Source: Streptomyces brevispora
GTDB lineage: Bacteria > Actinomycetota > Actinomycetes > Streptomycetales > Streptomycetaceae
NCBI RefSeq assembly: GCF_007829885.1
Contig: NZ_VIWW01000001.1
Location: 5,208,001 to 5,272,000 of the forward strand
Direction of reading: 5' to 3'
DNA length: 64,000 nt
Part shown: in pieces, positions 8,653 to 16,574 of the stretch
Layout: each line of letters opens with the position of its first letter
Position numbering within the stretch: the first letter of the stretch is position 1
Position numbers and translations under genes: made by a program
Notes under the pieces: model-generated
The model's database searches: none
What the model was told of the DNA's origin: nothing
What the model saw: the letters and a program-made list of their open reading frames with translations, nothing else

Positions 8653-9036
8653 TTACGCTCCGAATCGATTCTTCAGGCCTTCGAGCACGGCGCTGACCAG
8701 TTCTCTGTCGACACGTTCGGCGCGCGGTATCGGTCTCCTCACGAGGATGAGGCTGTCCTCCTCCAGCTGCGCCAGCAGAATGCGCACTATGCCCAGCGGC
8801 AAGTGCGTGTGCCCGGCCACTTCGGCCACGGACAGATAGCCGTCGGCGACCAGGTCCATGACCTGACCCGCCTCCGGGGAAAGCGTGCGCGCCGCGGTCG
8901 AGGCGTCCTGTGCCGCCATGACCAGGGTGGTGTGTTCGTACTCGTGGTCCGGCGGCAGAGCCCTGCCGTTCGTGATCACGAAGAGGGGGACTAACGGGGA
9001 CGTCAGCTCCAGATCCAGCTCCTGGTCGTCAGGCAT
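8653..9036 (-). CDS. cvnC: Conservon 1 DUF742 protein CvnC
   Basis: 127 residues from ATG 9036, overlapping the cvnB stop by 8 nt. The central part, HTHLPLGIVRILLAQLEEDS, resembles a winged-helix recognition segment, as in all DUF742 proteins, which are thought to be adaptor or DNA-binding components of conservons. Order A-B-C-D and coupled translation support the call. Confidence 0.88.
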   Translation of the reverse strand: MPDDQELDLELTSPLVPLFVITNGRALPPDHEYEHTTLVMAAQDASTAARTLSPEAGQVMDLVADGYLSVAEVAGHTHLPLGIVRILLAQLEEDSLILVRRPIPRAERVDRELVSAVLEGLKNRFGA

Positions 9037-9874
9037 GGCCTGCCCCCTCCCCCCGCGCTGTCGGCTTGGTCAGTCCGGGCACCACCTCGTGCAGGCGCGT
9101 GGTGAACTCCTCGATGTCGCAGTCGTGCTCGGCGGCGGCAGCCAGGAAGGCCCCGGCACCGGCCGCCATCAGGAAGATCCAGCCGTGCTGGAACTCGATG
9201 ACCGTCTGACGCCACTCGGCGCCCTCCAGGACACCCGCGAACTGCGAGGTGACCCGGCTGTAGGCGTGAATGCCCGTCATCGCGGCGGAGATCGTGTCCG
9301 CCAGGTCCCTGTTCATTCCGCTGGTCGCCCCGCGGGGCAGACCATCGGCCCCCAGCAGTACGGCGTGACGGGCACCCCGCACATCGGCGATCACCCGGTC
9401 GAGGTCGGCGAGCACGAACCCCGAATCGCCGGTGCTCTCGCGACGGGCCGCGCCGGTGTTCCGCGTACCGGCATCGTCCTCCGTGCTCACTCTCGGCGGT
9501 GAGGTGAGGTTGTTGCCCAGGCGGGCGACGAGACGGTGCATACGGAAGGAGATCTGCTGCATGTCCACATCGGGCGCCGCGGCGGCGGCCAGATAGGCGC
9601 CCTGCCCCGCTCCGATCAGGAAGCTCCACCCATGGGAGAACTCAATGATCGTCTGGTTCCACTGCCGGTCCTCCTCGGGTCCGGCGAAGTGAGCCGTGGC
9701 CCGGCTGAGCGACTGCATCCCGGCCATTGCGGCGGAGATGGTACGCACATCCTTCTCGGCCAGGCCCTCCGTGGCCCCACGAGGAAGGCCGTCCGCGGAC
9801 AGCAGGACGGCATGCCGTGCCCGGGGCACGTTGTGCACGATGTCCTCAAGCATCCACGACAGGTCTGCGCTCAT
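9029..9874 (-). CDS. cvnB: Conservon 1 CvnB with two tandem roadblock/LC7 domains
   Basis: 281 residues, about twice the usual CvnB length (the other two in this window are 141 and 145). Residues about 1-120 and 153-270 are two recognisably similar roadblock domains. Each has RHAVLL(S/G)ADGLPRGAT near its start and an IEF(S/Q)HGW strand followed by an AGxGAxLAAAA helix. A hydrophilic linker rich in Thr, Asp and Arg joins them. Roadblock proteins normally act as dimers that control small GTPases, so this looks like a covalently linked dimer. ATG overlaps the cvnA stop (ATGA). Confidence 0.88.
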   Translation of the reverse strand: MSADLSWMLEDIVHNVPRARHAVLLSADGLPRGATEGLAEKDVRTISAAMAGMQSLSRATAHFAGPEEDRQWNQTIIEFSHGWSFLIGAGQGAYLAAAAAPDVDMQQISFRMHRLVARLGNNLTSPPRVSTEDDAGTRNTGAARRESTGDSGFVLADLDRVIADVRGARHAVLLGADGLPRGATSGMNRDLADTISAAMTGIHAYSRVTSQFAGVLEGAEWRQTVIEFQHGWIFLMAAGAGAFLAAAAEHDCDIEEFTTRLHEVVPGLTKPTARGEGAGHA

Positions 9875-11058
9875 GCGTCTTCGGACCCTTCGGACGACGT
9901 GGCATCAAAGTTGCGGCCCGAAAGCGTGCCGCGCTGGAAAGCGCCCAGGCCACGTCCGGAGGGGCGGACGTTCTCCTCAGGAGTACGTACCGCCGACGGC
10001 CGGACGACGTCGGGGTCGGGCACGCTCGCGATGGGCGCCTGGCGCGCTCCGCGCTTCGGCAGACCGTGCGTCGTACGCGTCGCCCCGCCCTGCGGCCGCC
10101 CCTCGTTGCGCAGGATGCTGCTGACGGGGGCCTCCTGGGCCGGCGGCGTCTCCTCCATGGTCCACAGCTCCTCGGGCAACAGGACGACGGCCCGGACGCC
10201 GCCGTACCGGGAGACTCCGGTGACATCCACCTTGAACCCGTACTGACGCGCGATCAGACCGATCACCGGGAAACCGAACTTCGGCTGGTTCCCGAGCTGC
10301 GACAGACGGGGGACGACATCGCCGGACAGCAGCTCGGTCGCCCGCTGCCGGTCCTCGTCGTTCATGCTGACACCGGCGTCGTCGATGATGATGCACAGGT
10401 TGTTCTGGACCCGCTGGAACGTCACCTCGATCGGTGCGTCCTGCTGGGAGAAGCTGGCAGCGTTGTCAAGCAGCTCGGCCACGGCGAGGGCCACGGGAGC
10501 GACCGCGGACGCCTTCAGCGCGAGACCTCCCTGCTGCATGATCGCGACCCGGTGGAAGTTGCGGATCTGCCCCTGGGCGCTGCGCACCACGTCGTAGACG
10601 CTGGCGGGCCTGTTGCGGCGGCCGAGCGGTGCACCGCACATCACGGCGATGCCCTGCGCCTTACGAGCCATCTGCGCGTTGGCGTGGTTGACTTCCAGCA
10701 GGTCACTGAGTACCGCGTGACCGCCGTACTTCCGCTGCACGCCGTCCAGCAGCGTGGTCTGCTCCGCCGCGAGGCTCTGCAGGAAGCTGGCGGCGCCCTT
10801 GAGGACCGCCTTGGTGTTCTCCTCGGCCGCCTCCTTGGCCTCCCGGAGGATGCCGTCCTGCTCGCTCCTGAACCGGTGCAACTCGGCTCGGGAGACGTGG
10901 AGGTGGTTGTCGGACGTGTGGAGCTGGCGCCTCAGCTCGGCCTCGTTCTGCTTCTTCTTCGCCCCAAGGGCTCTATTGCGGGCGGCGAGTGCCACGGCCG
11001 CGACAACGGCTATCGCCGCCACCGCAACCAAGCACCACACAAGTGCGTCTTGAATCAT
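9871..11058 (-). CDS. cvnA: Conservon 1 sensor histidine kinase-like protein CvnA
   Basis: 395 residues from ATG 11058, with GGAAAGG upstream. A single N-terminal membrane segment (about residues 6-25) is followed by a short coiled coil and an HATPase domain with N-box ELLDNAASFS. The G1 box reads DDAGVS, where DxGxG is expected, so the second Gly is Ser. The C-terminal 90 residues are Pro/Arg-rich and probably disordered. CvnA proteins resemble histidine kinases without an obvious receiver partner and anchor the conservon complex at the membrane. First gene of the operon. Confidence 0.87.
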   Translation of the reverse strand: MIQDALVWCLVAVAAIAVVAAVALAARNRALGAKKKQNEAELRRQLHTSDNHLHVSRAELHRFRSEQDGILREAKEAAEENTKAVLKGAASFLQSLAAEQTTLLDGVQRKYGGHAVLSDLLEVNHANAQMARKAQGIAVMCGAPLGRRNRPASVYDVVRSAQGQIRNFHRVAIMQQGGLALKASAVAPVALAVAELLDNAASFSQQDAPIEVTFQRVQNNLCIIIDDAGVSMNDEDRQRATELLSGDVVPRLSQLGNQPKFGFPVIGLIARQYGFKVDVTGVSRYGGVRAVVLLPEELWTMEETPPAQEAPVSSILRNEGRPQGGATRTTHGLPKRGARQAPIASVPDPDVVRPSAVRTPEENVRPSGRGLGAFQRGTLSGRNFDATSSEGSEDA

Positions 11059-11454
11059 GGAAACCTTTCCCGGCGCATGGCATGCGGACGGCGACGGACA
11101 CACCTCGCGAGGACCCGCGACGCAGCCGCTCGGCACGGCCCGGCCGCTGTTGCGTGGAGAGACGGGCCACCGATCGCAGATCAGCATCTGAACCTATTGG
11201 ATCAAGATCACAGATGCCGGGATGCTATCACCGGATCCTCTTCTCGACGGACGTCCGTCATAGCGCCAAGAATTCATCAACACGCCTTTTGCGCAGGTAC
11301 GTTGAAGCACCCGCGCGCCATCTTTAGCGGCCGGATGTTGTATCTCTCACCATCGGCCCCCATTGGTCGAGGGGTCTTCACAAAAGGACTGACAATCTCT
11401 CACATATGGTTGCGGCGTGAGCAGCCGGTGTCCCGGTCGTCGGCTGAGCGGGCG
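11059..11454. other. Intergenic region upstream of conservon 1
   Basis: Less GC-rich than its surroundings, especially at 11190-11410, and therefore the likely promoter region for the minus-strand conservon operon. No coding sequence, tRNA or clear dyad was recognised. Confidence 0.4.
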
Positions 11455-11688
11455 TCAGGCGCCGTGCGTTCGGAGCCCGGCCTCCGCCCACGTGGCCCGC
11501 GTGGACAGCCCGCCGAGCGCCTTCGCCGACTCCTCGCGGATGGTGCGCAGCGGGAGCCCGGCGTGCGCCGTCGTCGCACGCGCGAGTTCCGCGTCACCCG
11601 ACCCACCGCGGCGGGCGTCAGCTCCAGCAGTGGCCGGTCCGGCCGGACCGGGGCGGGTGCGCAGGGGTTCCGGAACGCGGCCGGTCAT
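11455..11688 (-). CDS. Possible small protein or gene fragment, unknown
   Basis: A 77-residue frame. Its distal two thirds have strong G/C in third positions and an amphipathic helical sequence (RTIREESAKALGGL), unlike the flanking shadow frames. I recognise no family and no clear ribosome site at the ATG. It could be the C-terminal remnant of a lost gene. Weakly supported. Confidence 0.25.
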   Translation of the reverse strand: MTGRVPEPLRTRPGPAGPATAGADARRGGSGDAELARATTAHAGLPLRTIREESAKALGGLSTRATWAEAGLRTHGA

Positions 11689-11779
11689 CCGCCCGAACCC
11701 TGACGGGCTCCGGGCGGAACCTCCGGCGCAGGTGGCTGCTGTGCGGTGACAGGCCGCGCCCCCGGCCCGGCCATGCGGC

Positions 11780-12154
11780 TCAGGACCGGGTGGCGGTCCC
11801 GCACTCCGCTTCGCCGGTCTCCCGTATCCGCGCGTCCAGCGAGGTGCTCCGGTCGTACAGGTCGACCTCGGGGCCGCCCCCCGAGCCCTTGACCGCGCGT
11901 TCGGCGCTGAACTCCGGCGCGAAGTAGCCGGTGAGGTTGTCGCAGCCGCCGTTGGTGGTGTCTGACTTGTGAGAGTTGAGCGAGAACGTCCCCTGCTCGG
12001 TGATCACCTTGACGGGATCGTCCCAGCTCATCACGGTCTCGCGGCGCACGATGGTGCGCGCGACCTCGTCGCTTCCCGCCGCGGTGCGCACGACCGGATA
12101 GACGTACGTGACATCGGCGGTCACCCCCGGACCCTCCCCAGGGCCGGTCGGCAT
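11780..12154 (-). CDS. Hypothetical protein
   Basis: 124 residues from an ATG with no strong ribosome site; the frame remains open a little upstream without a better start. The composition suggests a beta-rich protein (VTYVYPVVRTAAG near the start, then FSLNSHKSDTTNGG), with two cysteines in the distal half. There is no signal peptide or membrane segment, although the content resembles mature parts of exported proteins, so an N-terminal truncation is possible. No function assigned. Confidence 0.5.
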   Translation of the reverse strand: MPTGPGEGPGVTADVTYVYPVVRTAAGSDEVARTIVRRETVMSWDDPVKVITEQGTFSLNSHKSDTTNGGCDNLTGYFAPEFSAERAVKGSGGGPEVDLYDRSTSLDARIRETGEAECGTATRS

Positions 12155-12223
12155 CCGCGTATCATCACACGGCCCACCCGCACGGTCCGGACGCCGCGGC
12201 TGCGCGACGAAGGCGTGGCCCGG

Positions 12224-13039
12224 TTACGGCTTGCGGCCTACCGCGACGTATCCCGCGCTGATGATGTCCTCCTGGCCGGGGACCGGTTCGCCGAGCTCGG
12301 GGTGCCACGCCTCGGCGGCCACGATGCCGGGCTCGACGATCTCCAGTCCGTCGAAGAACGCGGCGAACTGGTCGCGGTTGCGCGGCGCCAGGGTGAGGGT
12401 GTTGGCCTTGTACATCTCGTCGACCTTCTGGGCCTTCTCCGGGTGGAAGTCGGCGGTGAGGTGCGAGATCACCACATGACTGCCCGGCGCCAGCATGTCG
12501 GTCAGCTTGCTCACCAGCTCGTAGGCGCCGTCCTCGTCGCTCAAGAAGTGCAGCAGCGCGATCATCGAGAGCGCGACCGGCTGCTTGAAGTCCAGTGTCT
12601 TGCCTGCCTGTTCGAGGATGGCGTCCACGTCCCGTGCGTCGGCCTGCACGTAGTCGATCGCCCCTTCCTGGGTGCCCTTCAGCAGGGCTTCGGCATGGGC
12701 CAGCACGATCGGGTCGTTGTCGCAGTAGACGACTCGCGTGGTGGGTGAGGCCAGTTGGGCGACCTGGTGGAGGTTGGGCGCGGTGGGTATCCCGGTGCCG
12801 ATGTCGAGGAACTGCCGAATGCCCTGGTCGGACAGCCAGCGGGTGGCGCGGTGCATGAACGCCCGGTTCACCTTCGTCATCACCGGAATGCTTGGTTCGA
12901 GCGCGAGCATCTGCCGGCCCATCGCCTCGTCCACCGGGTAGTTGTCCTTGCCGCCGAGGAACCAGTCGTACATCCGCGCGGGATGCGGCTTGCTGGTGTC
13001 GATGTGCAGGGACATGGCGTCGTTCGCCGGTCGGGACAT
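12224..13039 (-). CDS. SAM-dependent methyltransferase, DUF574 family
   Basis: 271 residues. ATG 13039 preferred over an in-frame TTG at 13051 because TTGGAG sits 6 nt before the ATG. The N-terminal motif PHPARMYDWFLGGKDNYP and the SAM-binding strand FLDIGTGIPT are hallmarks of the S-adenosyl methyltransferase family PF04672, which is greatly expanded in Streptomyces. The acceptor D/N motif YCDNDPIVLAHA binds the SAM ribose. Substrates of the family are largely unknown. It stands alone; the 294 bp upstream hold no gene. Confidence 0.88.
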   Translation of the reverse strand: MSRPANDAMSLHIDTSKPHPARMYDWFLGGKDNYPVDEAMGRQMLALEPSIPVMTKVNRAFMHRATRWLSDQGIRQFLDIGTGIPTAPNLHQVAQLASPTTRVVYCDNDPIVLAHAEALLKGTQEGAIDYVQADARDVDAILEQAGKTLDFKQPVALSMIALLHFLSDEDGAYELVSKLTDMLAPGSHVVISHLTADFHPEKAQKVDEMYKANTLTLAPRNRDQFAAFFDGLEIVEPGIVAAEAWHPELGEPVPGQEDIISAGYVAVGRKP

Positions 13040-13333
13040 GGTGAACTCCAAGGTGCGTGAGGCAGTTGACGATCAGCTCGCCCCAAGAATAGAGAACTTG
13101 CTCGCCCAGGAAGCCGAGTTCGCGTGCGTAACCGGTCGATACCTCCAGGCGGCCGAGTTCCGTGTACCACCGGTCCGTGCCTCCGGACTCCCGCCTTCAC
13201 CGGCCGGCGGTCCCCGTAGCCGCCGCCGACGTCCTGTCTCCTGCTGCCTCCGGTGAACTGTTTCCTGCGAACTTCTTCTGCGCACCCTCTTCTGCGAAAG
13301 CGCGTTGTTCCGTCGCGCGCCCTCGATGGCGCT

Positions 13334-13687
13334 TCAGTCGGAATCTCGCTCCGCGGCCTCGGCGACGCGCTTGATGTTCGCCAGCCGCCGGTCCCAGTCG
13401 GCAGCCAGTCCGGCCATCCACCGGGCCGTCGCGTTCAGCGCGTCGGGCCGCACCGAATACCGCACCTCGCGACCGACCCGGCCCCCGGAGACCAGCCCGG
13501 CCGCGTCCAGCACGATGAGGTGTTTGACCACCGCCTGCCGTGAGACGGGGAGCTGTCCGGCGAGCGACGTCGCGGTGGCCTCGCCCTGGGCGGCGAGCAG
13601 ATCGAGCAGCGTGCGCCGCGTCGGGTCGGCCAGCGCGCCGAGGACGCTGTCGACGGCCTCCGCGGCGCCGGGGAGTTCTTCCGTCAC
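13334..13687 (-). CDS. ArsR-family transcriptional regulator
   Basis: 117 residues from GTG 13687, which overlaps the stop of the SRPBCC gene (GTGA). The winged helix-turn-helix is clear: ALADPTRRTLLDLL, then SLAGQLPVSRQAVVKHL as recognition helix. No metal-binding cysteine pair is visible in the recognition helix, so it belongs to the SRPBCC-associated ArsR type and not to the metal sensors. Second gene of a two-gene minus-strand operon; it probably autoregulates through the dyads at 14199-14248. Confidence 0.85.
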   Translation of the reverse strand: MTEELPGAAEAVDSVLGALADPTRRTLLDLLAAQGEATATSLAGQLPVSRQAVVKHLIVLDAAGLVSGGRVGREVRYSVRPDALNATARWMAGLAADWDRRLANIKRVAEAAERDSD

Positions 13688-14130
13688 GCCGAAGGCTGTT
13701 CGGCGCGCTTCTTGAGCGCGTCGAGCTCCATGGGCCAACCCTCGGTGTGGTCCTTGAGGTTCTGGCTGCGCAGTTCCTCGGACCCGGCCAGTGCCGAGAA
13801 CCCGCTCTCGACGACGCGCAGACGTGTCCGCTCGCCCTCCGGGATCAGCGTGAACTCCACCAGGGTGCTGTTGTTCTCGCGCAGCTCCTCCCCGGGGAAC
13901 GCGCTGGTCCAGCGGTATGCCAGGTACGTCGGCGGCTCGACCTTCTCCACCCGTACGGGGAAGTCGCCGTGCTCGGAGTTCTTCGCCACCAGCGACTCAC
14001 CTTCCTTGGCCACGGTGCAGGGCAGGCTCGCCTTGTCGGCCACCCAGAACCCGGGTTGCGCCACCAGTGACCAGACTCGGTCGAGGGGCGCCTCGATCAG
14101 GGTTTCGCGTTCGATCCGGTCCTCGCTCAT
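13684..14130 (-). CDS. SRPBCC / AHSA1-like protein
   Basis: 148 residues from ATG 14130, with GGAG 7 nt upstream. The START-like helix-grip fold is indicated by ETLIEAPLDRVWSLVAQPGFW at the start and the long C-terminal helix EGWPMELDALKKRAE. Such proteins bind hydrophobic ligands and often pair with ArsR repressors, as here. Ligand unknown. Confidence 0.82.
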   Translation of the reverse strand: MSEDRIERETLIEAPLDRVWSLVAQPGFWVADKASLPCTVAKEGESLVAKNSEHGDFPVRVEKVEPPTYLAYRWTSAFPGEELRENNSTLVEFTLIPEGERTRLRVVESGFSALAGSEELRSQNLKDHTEGWPMELDALKKRAEQPSA

Positions 14131-14198
14131 GAGATGACTCCTTGAGTGCGGCCAATGAATGCTGTCATTGGGTGCGGTGATGGGGTACTGCGATTGGG

Positions 14199-14248
14199 TG
14201 CAACTCCAGGGTTGCACGTCGCTGACTCGGGAGCAACCCGAGGGTTGC
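14199..14248. promoter_or_regulatory. Two inverted repeats, probable operator of the ArsR/SRPBCC and acetyltransferase promoters
   Basis: Dyad 1 is TGCAAC-6nt-GTTGCA (14199-14216). Dyad 2 is GCAACCC-GA-GGGTTGC (14233-14248), a perfect 7-bp inverted repeat. Both share the half-site GTTGC, and their centres are 33 bp apart, close to three helical turns. They lie between the divergent SRPBCC (14130) and acetyltransferase (14370) starts, as expected for a dimeric repressor such as the adjacent ArsR protein. Confidence 0.55.
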
Positions 14249-14369
14249 GCTTCGGATCGGTGACGTCATCGCCGAACAGGTCATGCCCGCCCGGAACCGC
14301 CACCGTCCGGAACCGCTCCTGCCCGCCACCGCTCCTGCCCGTCCCGCCCTGAACGTAAGGAATCGCGCT

Positions 14370-15011
14370 ATGCCAGTGCCGGCCGACCCGACCGTGCTCC
14401 ACCCGATGCCCGGCCAGCCGCGGGTGGTGCAGCTCAGACCACTGGTGAAGTCCCCGCTGATCGACGTGGGGGAGTACTCCTACTACGATGACCCGGACGA
14501 CCCCACCGCGTTCGAGACGCGCAATGTGCTGTACCACTACGGCCCGGAGAAGCTGGTCATCGGCAGGTTCTGCGCGCTGGGCACAGGGGTTCGGTTCATC
14601 ATGAACGGCGCCAACCACCGCATGGACGGCCCCTCCACCTTCCCGTTCCCGACCATGGGCGGCTCGTGGGCGGACCACTTCGACCTGCTCACCGGACTGC
14701 CGGGCCGGGGGGACACGGTCGTCGGCCACGACGTCTGGTTCGGCCACAGCGCCACCGTGCTGCCCGGGGTGCGGATCGGACACGGCGCGATCATCGGCAG
14801 CGGCTCCGTGGTCACCAAGGACGTGCCCGACTACGGGATCGTCGGGGGCAACCCCGCGCGTCTTCTGCGTACCCGCTACAGCGGCCCGGACATCGCGCGG
14901 CTGCTCGCGGTGGCCTGGTGGGACTGGCCGGCGGAGCACATCACCGAACGCGTGCGGACCCTCATGTCGGGCAGCATCGACGAACTCGAAGCCGCGGCCC
15001 CGTCCGTGTGA
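14370..15011 (+). CDS. CatB-related hexapeptide O-acetyltransferase
   Basis: 213 residues from ATG 14370, with AAGGA upstream. Left-handed beta-helix repeats (IGRFCALGTGV, VVGHDVWFGHSATVLPGV, IGHGAIIGSGSVVTKDVP) and the catalytic-type NHRMDG place it in the xenobiotic acetyltransferase (Vat/CatB) group, which transfers acetyl from acetyl-CoA to drug or sugar hydroxyls. Typical family length. Next to a macrolide-type glycosyltransferase, it may belong to an intrinsic resistance set; this is inference. Confidence 0.85.
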   Translation: MPVPADPTVLHPMPGQPRVVQLRPLVKSPLIDVGEYSYYDDPDDPTAFETRNVLYHYGPEKLVIGRFCALGTGVRFIMNGANHRMDGPSTFPFPTMGGSWADHFDLLTGLPGRGDTVVGHDVWFGHSATVLPGVRIGHGAIIGSGSVVTKDVPDYGIVGGNPARLLRTRYSGPDIARLLAVAWWDWPAEHITERVRTLMSGSIDELEAAAPSV

Positions 15012-15089
15012 CACCGCCGCCGGGCGGCGTCCGGTGCCCCGCCGGAATTCCACGTGCGCCGGGCCCGGACGGGGGATAGCGTCTTCGGC

Positions 15090-15116
15090 ATGAACCTCCA
15101 CCAGCTCTACGGCTGA
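15090..15116 (+). CDS. Eight-codon leader ORF upstream of the glycosyltransferase
   Basis: ATG-AAC-CTC-CAC-CAG-CTC-TAC-GGC-TGA encodes MNLHQLYG. A -10-like TAGCGT (15077-15082) lies 7 nt before the ATG, so the transcript would start at or next to the A of the ATG and the ORF would be leaderless. Its stop codon abuts the left arm of a hairpin. This layout resembles leader peptides that control ribosome-targeting antibiotic resistance genes by attenuation. Prediction only; such short ORFs also occur by chance. Confidence 0.4.
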   Translation: MNLHQLYG

Positions 15117-15162
15117 CACGGACGGGGCAGCAGCCTCGGCCCGTATCCGGCAATGTCCGTGT
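15116..15162 (+). promoter_or_regulatory. Candidate attenuator hairpin in the glycosyltransferase leader
   Basis: ACACGGAC (15116-15123) pairs perfectly with GTCCGTGT (15155-15162). The left arm starts at the last base of the leader-ORF stop codon, so a ribosome paused there would block the stem. About 90 nt of leader follow before the glycosyltransferase ATG, including further GC-rich segments that could form an alternative structure. Confidence 0.35.
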
Positions 15163-15253
15163 GCGCGCCCACGACCCGGCACCTCCGCCGGGGTGGCCGA
15201 CGCACCGGTCCGTCGTGTCCTTTCCGCCGTAGACCTGAAATGAGTGATCTTCC

Positions 15254-16459
15254 ATGTCCCGTCGCCGTGCGCACATCGCGATGGTCGGCATCCCCGCCGT
15301 CAGCCATGTCCTGCCGAGCCTTGAGGTCATCCGTGAACTGGTGGCCCGCGGTCACCGGGTGACCTACGCCAACGATCCGGTGGTGGCCGAGCGGATCGAG
15401 GCCACCGGTGCCGAGTTCGTCCCCTGCGGCTCCGTGCTGCCGGTCGCCGACAACAACTGGCCCGACGACCCCATCGAGGCGATGGGCCTCTTCCTCGGCG
15501 AGGCCGTCCAGGCTCTCCCGCAGCTGCGGGCCGTCTACGACGACGACCCCGCGGACCTCTACCTGTACGACATCGGCGCGTACGCCGCGCGTGCGCTGGC
15601 CGAGTCGCAGCAGCGCCCCCTCATGCAGTTGTCCCCGACCTTCGTCGCCTGGAAGGGCTACGAACAGGACGTGGCGGCGCACCTGTGGGATCGGCCGGGC
15701 GCCGACGCGTACCGGGCGAGGTTCACCCAGTGGCTCGCCGGGTGCGGGGCGTCCACCACCGCGATGGACTCCTTCTGCGGCCGCCCCGCGAACACCCTGG
15801 CCCTGATCCCCAGGGCGATGCAGCCGCACGGCGAGGACGTCGACACGGACACGGTGACGTACGTCGGCCCCTGCGTCGACGGTCCCGGCATCGGCGGCCC
15901 CGGCTTCGGCGGGCGTGCGGGCGAGCGGACCTGGACCCGCCCCGCGGACGCGGAGCGCGTCCTGCTGGTCTCGCTGGGGTCGGCGTACACCAACCGCCCC
16001 GAGTTCTACCGTCAGTGCCTGGCCGCGTACGGCGATCTGCCCGGCTGGCACGTGGTGCTCCAGATCGGCAGGCACACCGACCGGACGGAGCTCGGTGTCA
16101 TCCCGTCCAACGTCGAAGTGCACTCCTGGGTGCCGCAGTTGGCGATCCTTGAGCAGGCCGATGCCTTCGTGACCCATGCGGGCATGGGCGGCAGCTCCGA
16201 AGGGCTTCTCGCGGGGGTCCCGATGATCGCCGTCCCGCAGGGCGCGGATCAGTTCATGAACGCCGACCGGCTCGTGGAACTCGGCGTGGCCCGCCGCATC
16301 GACACCGAGGACGCCACGGCCGAGACACTGCGGACCGCCCTCGCCGAACTCGTCGCCGACCCGGCGGTCGCGCGCCGCTCGGCGCGACTCCGCACGGAAG
16401 CAAGGGCGGAGGGCGGCACCTTGCGCGCCGCCGATCTCGTCGAGGAGCTGCTGGGCTGA
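15254..16459 (+). CDS. MGT-family (macrolide-type) glycosyltransferase
   Basis: 401 residues, GT1/GT-B fold. The N-terminal acceptor domain begins HIAMVGIPAVSHVLPSL with the catalytic-position histidine. The C-terminal UDP-sugar domain has HAGMGGSSEGLLAGVP and the nearby PQGADQFMNADRL, the signature of OleD/MgtA-type enzymes that inactivate macrolides and other phenolics or alcohols with UDP-glucose. Start ATG 15254 has only a weak ribosome site, consistent with translational control from the 137-nt leader. Probable role: self-protection or xenobiotic inactivation; acceptor unknown. Confidence 0.88.
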   Translation: MSRRRAHIAMVGIPAVSHVLPSLEVIRELVARGHRVTYANDPVVAERIEATGAEFVPCGSVLPVADNNWPDDPIEAMGLFLGEAVQALPQLRAVYDDDPADLYLYDIGAYAARALAESQQRPLMQLSPTFVAWKGYEQDVAAHLWDRPGADAYRARFTQWLAGCGASTTAMDSFCGRPANTLALIPRAMQPHGEDVDTDTVTYVGPCVDGPGIGGPGFGGRAGERTWTRPADAERVLLVSLGSAYTNRPEFYRQCLAAYGDLPGWHVVLQIGRHTDRTELGVIPSNVEVHSWVPQLAILEQADAFVTHAGMGGSSEGLLAGVPMIAVPQGADQFMNADRLVELGVARRIDTEDATAETLRTALAELVADPAVARRSARLRTEARAEGGTLRAADLVEELLG

Positions 16460-16500
16460 CCCAGGCATGACGGGGCGCGGCGCGACGGGGGAAGCGCTGC

Positions 16501-16532
16501 GGGGCCGCGCGGTGGGTTCACCGTGCGGCCCC
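16501..16532. terminator. Shared bidirectional terminator between glycosyltransferase and etfA
   Basis: A 14-bp stem, GGGGCCGCGCGGTG pairing with CACCGTGCGGCCCC (one G-T), with a 4-nt loop. It lies between the plus-strand stop at 16459 and the minus-strand stop at 16575. Confidence 0.7.
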
Positions 16533-16574
16533 GGACTGCGGGTCGTGCCTGTGTGCCGTGTGCTGTCCGGCGGG

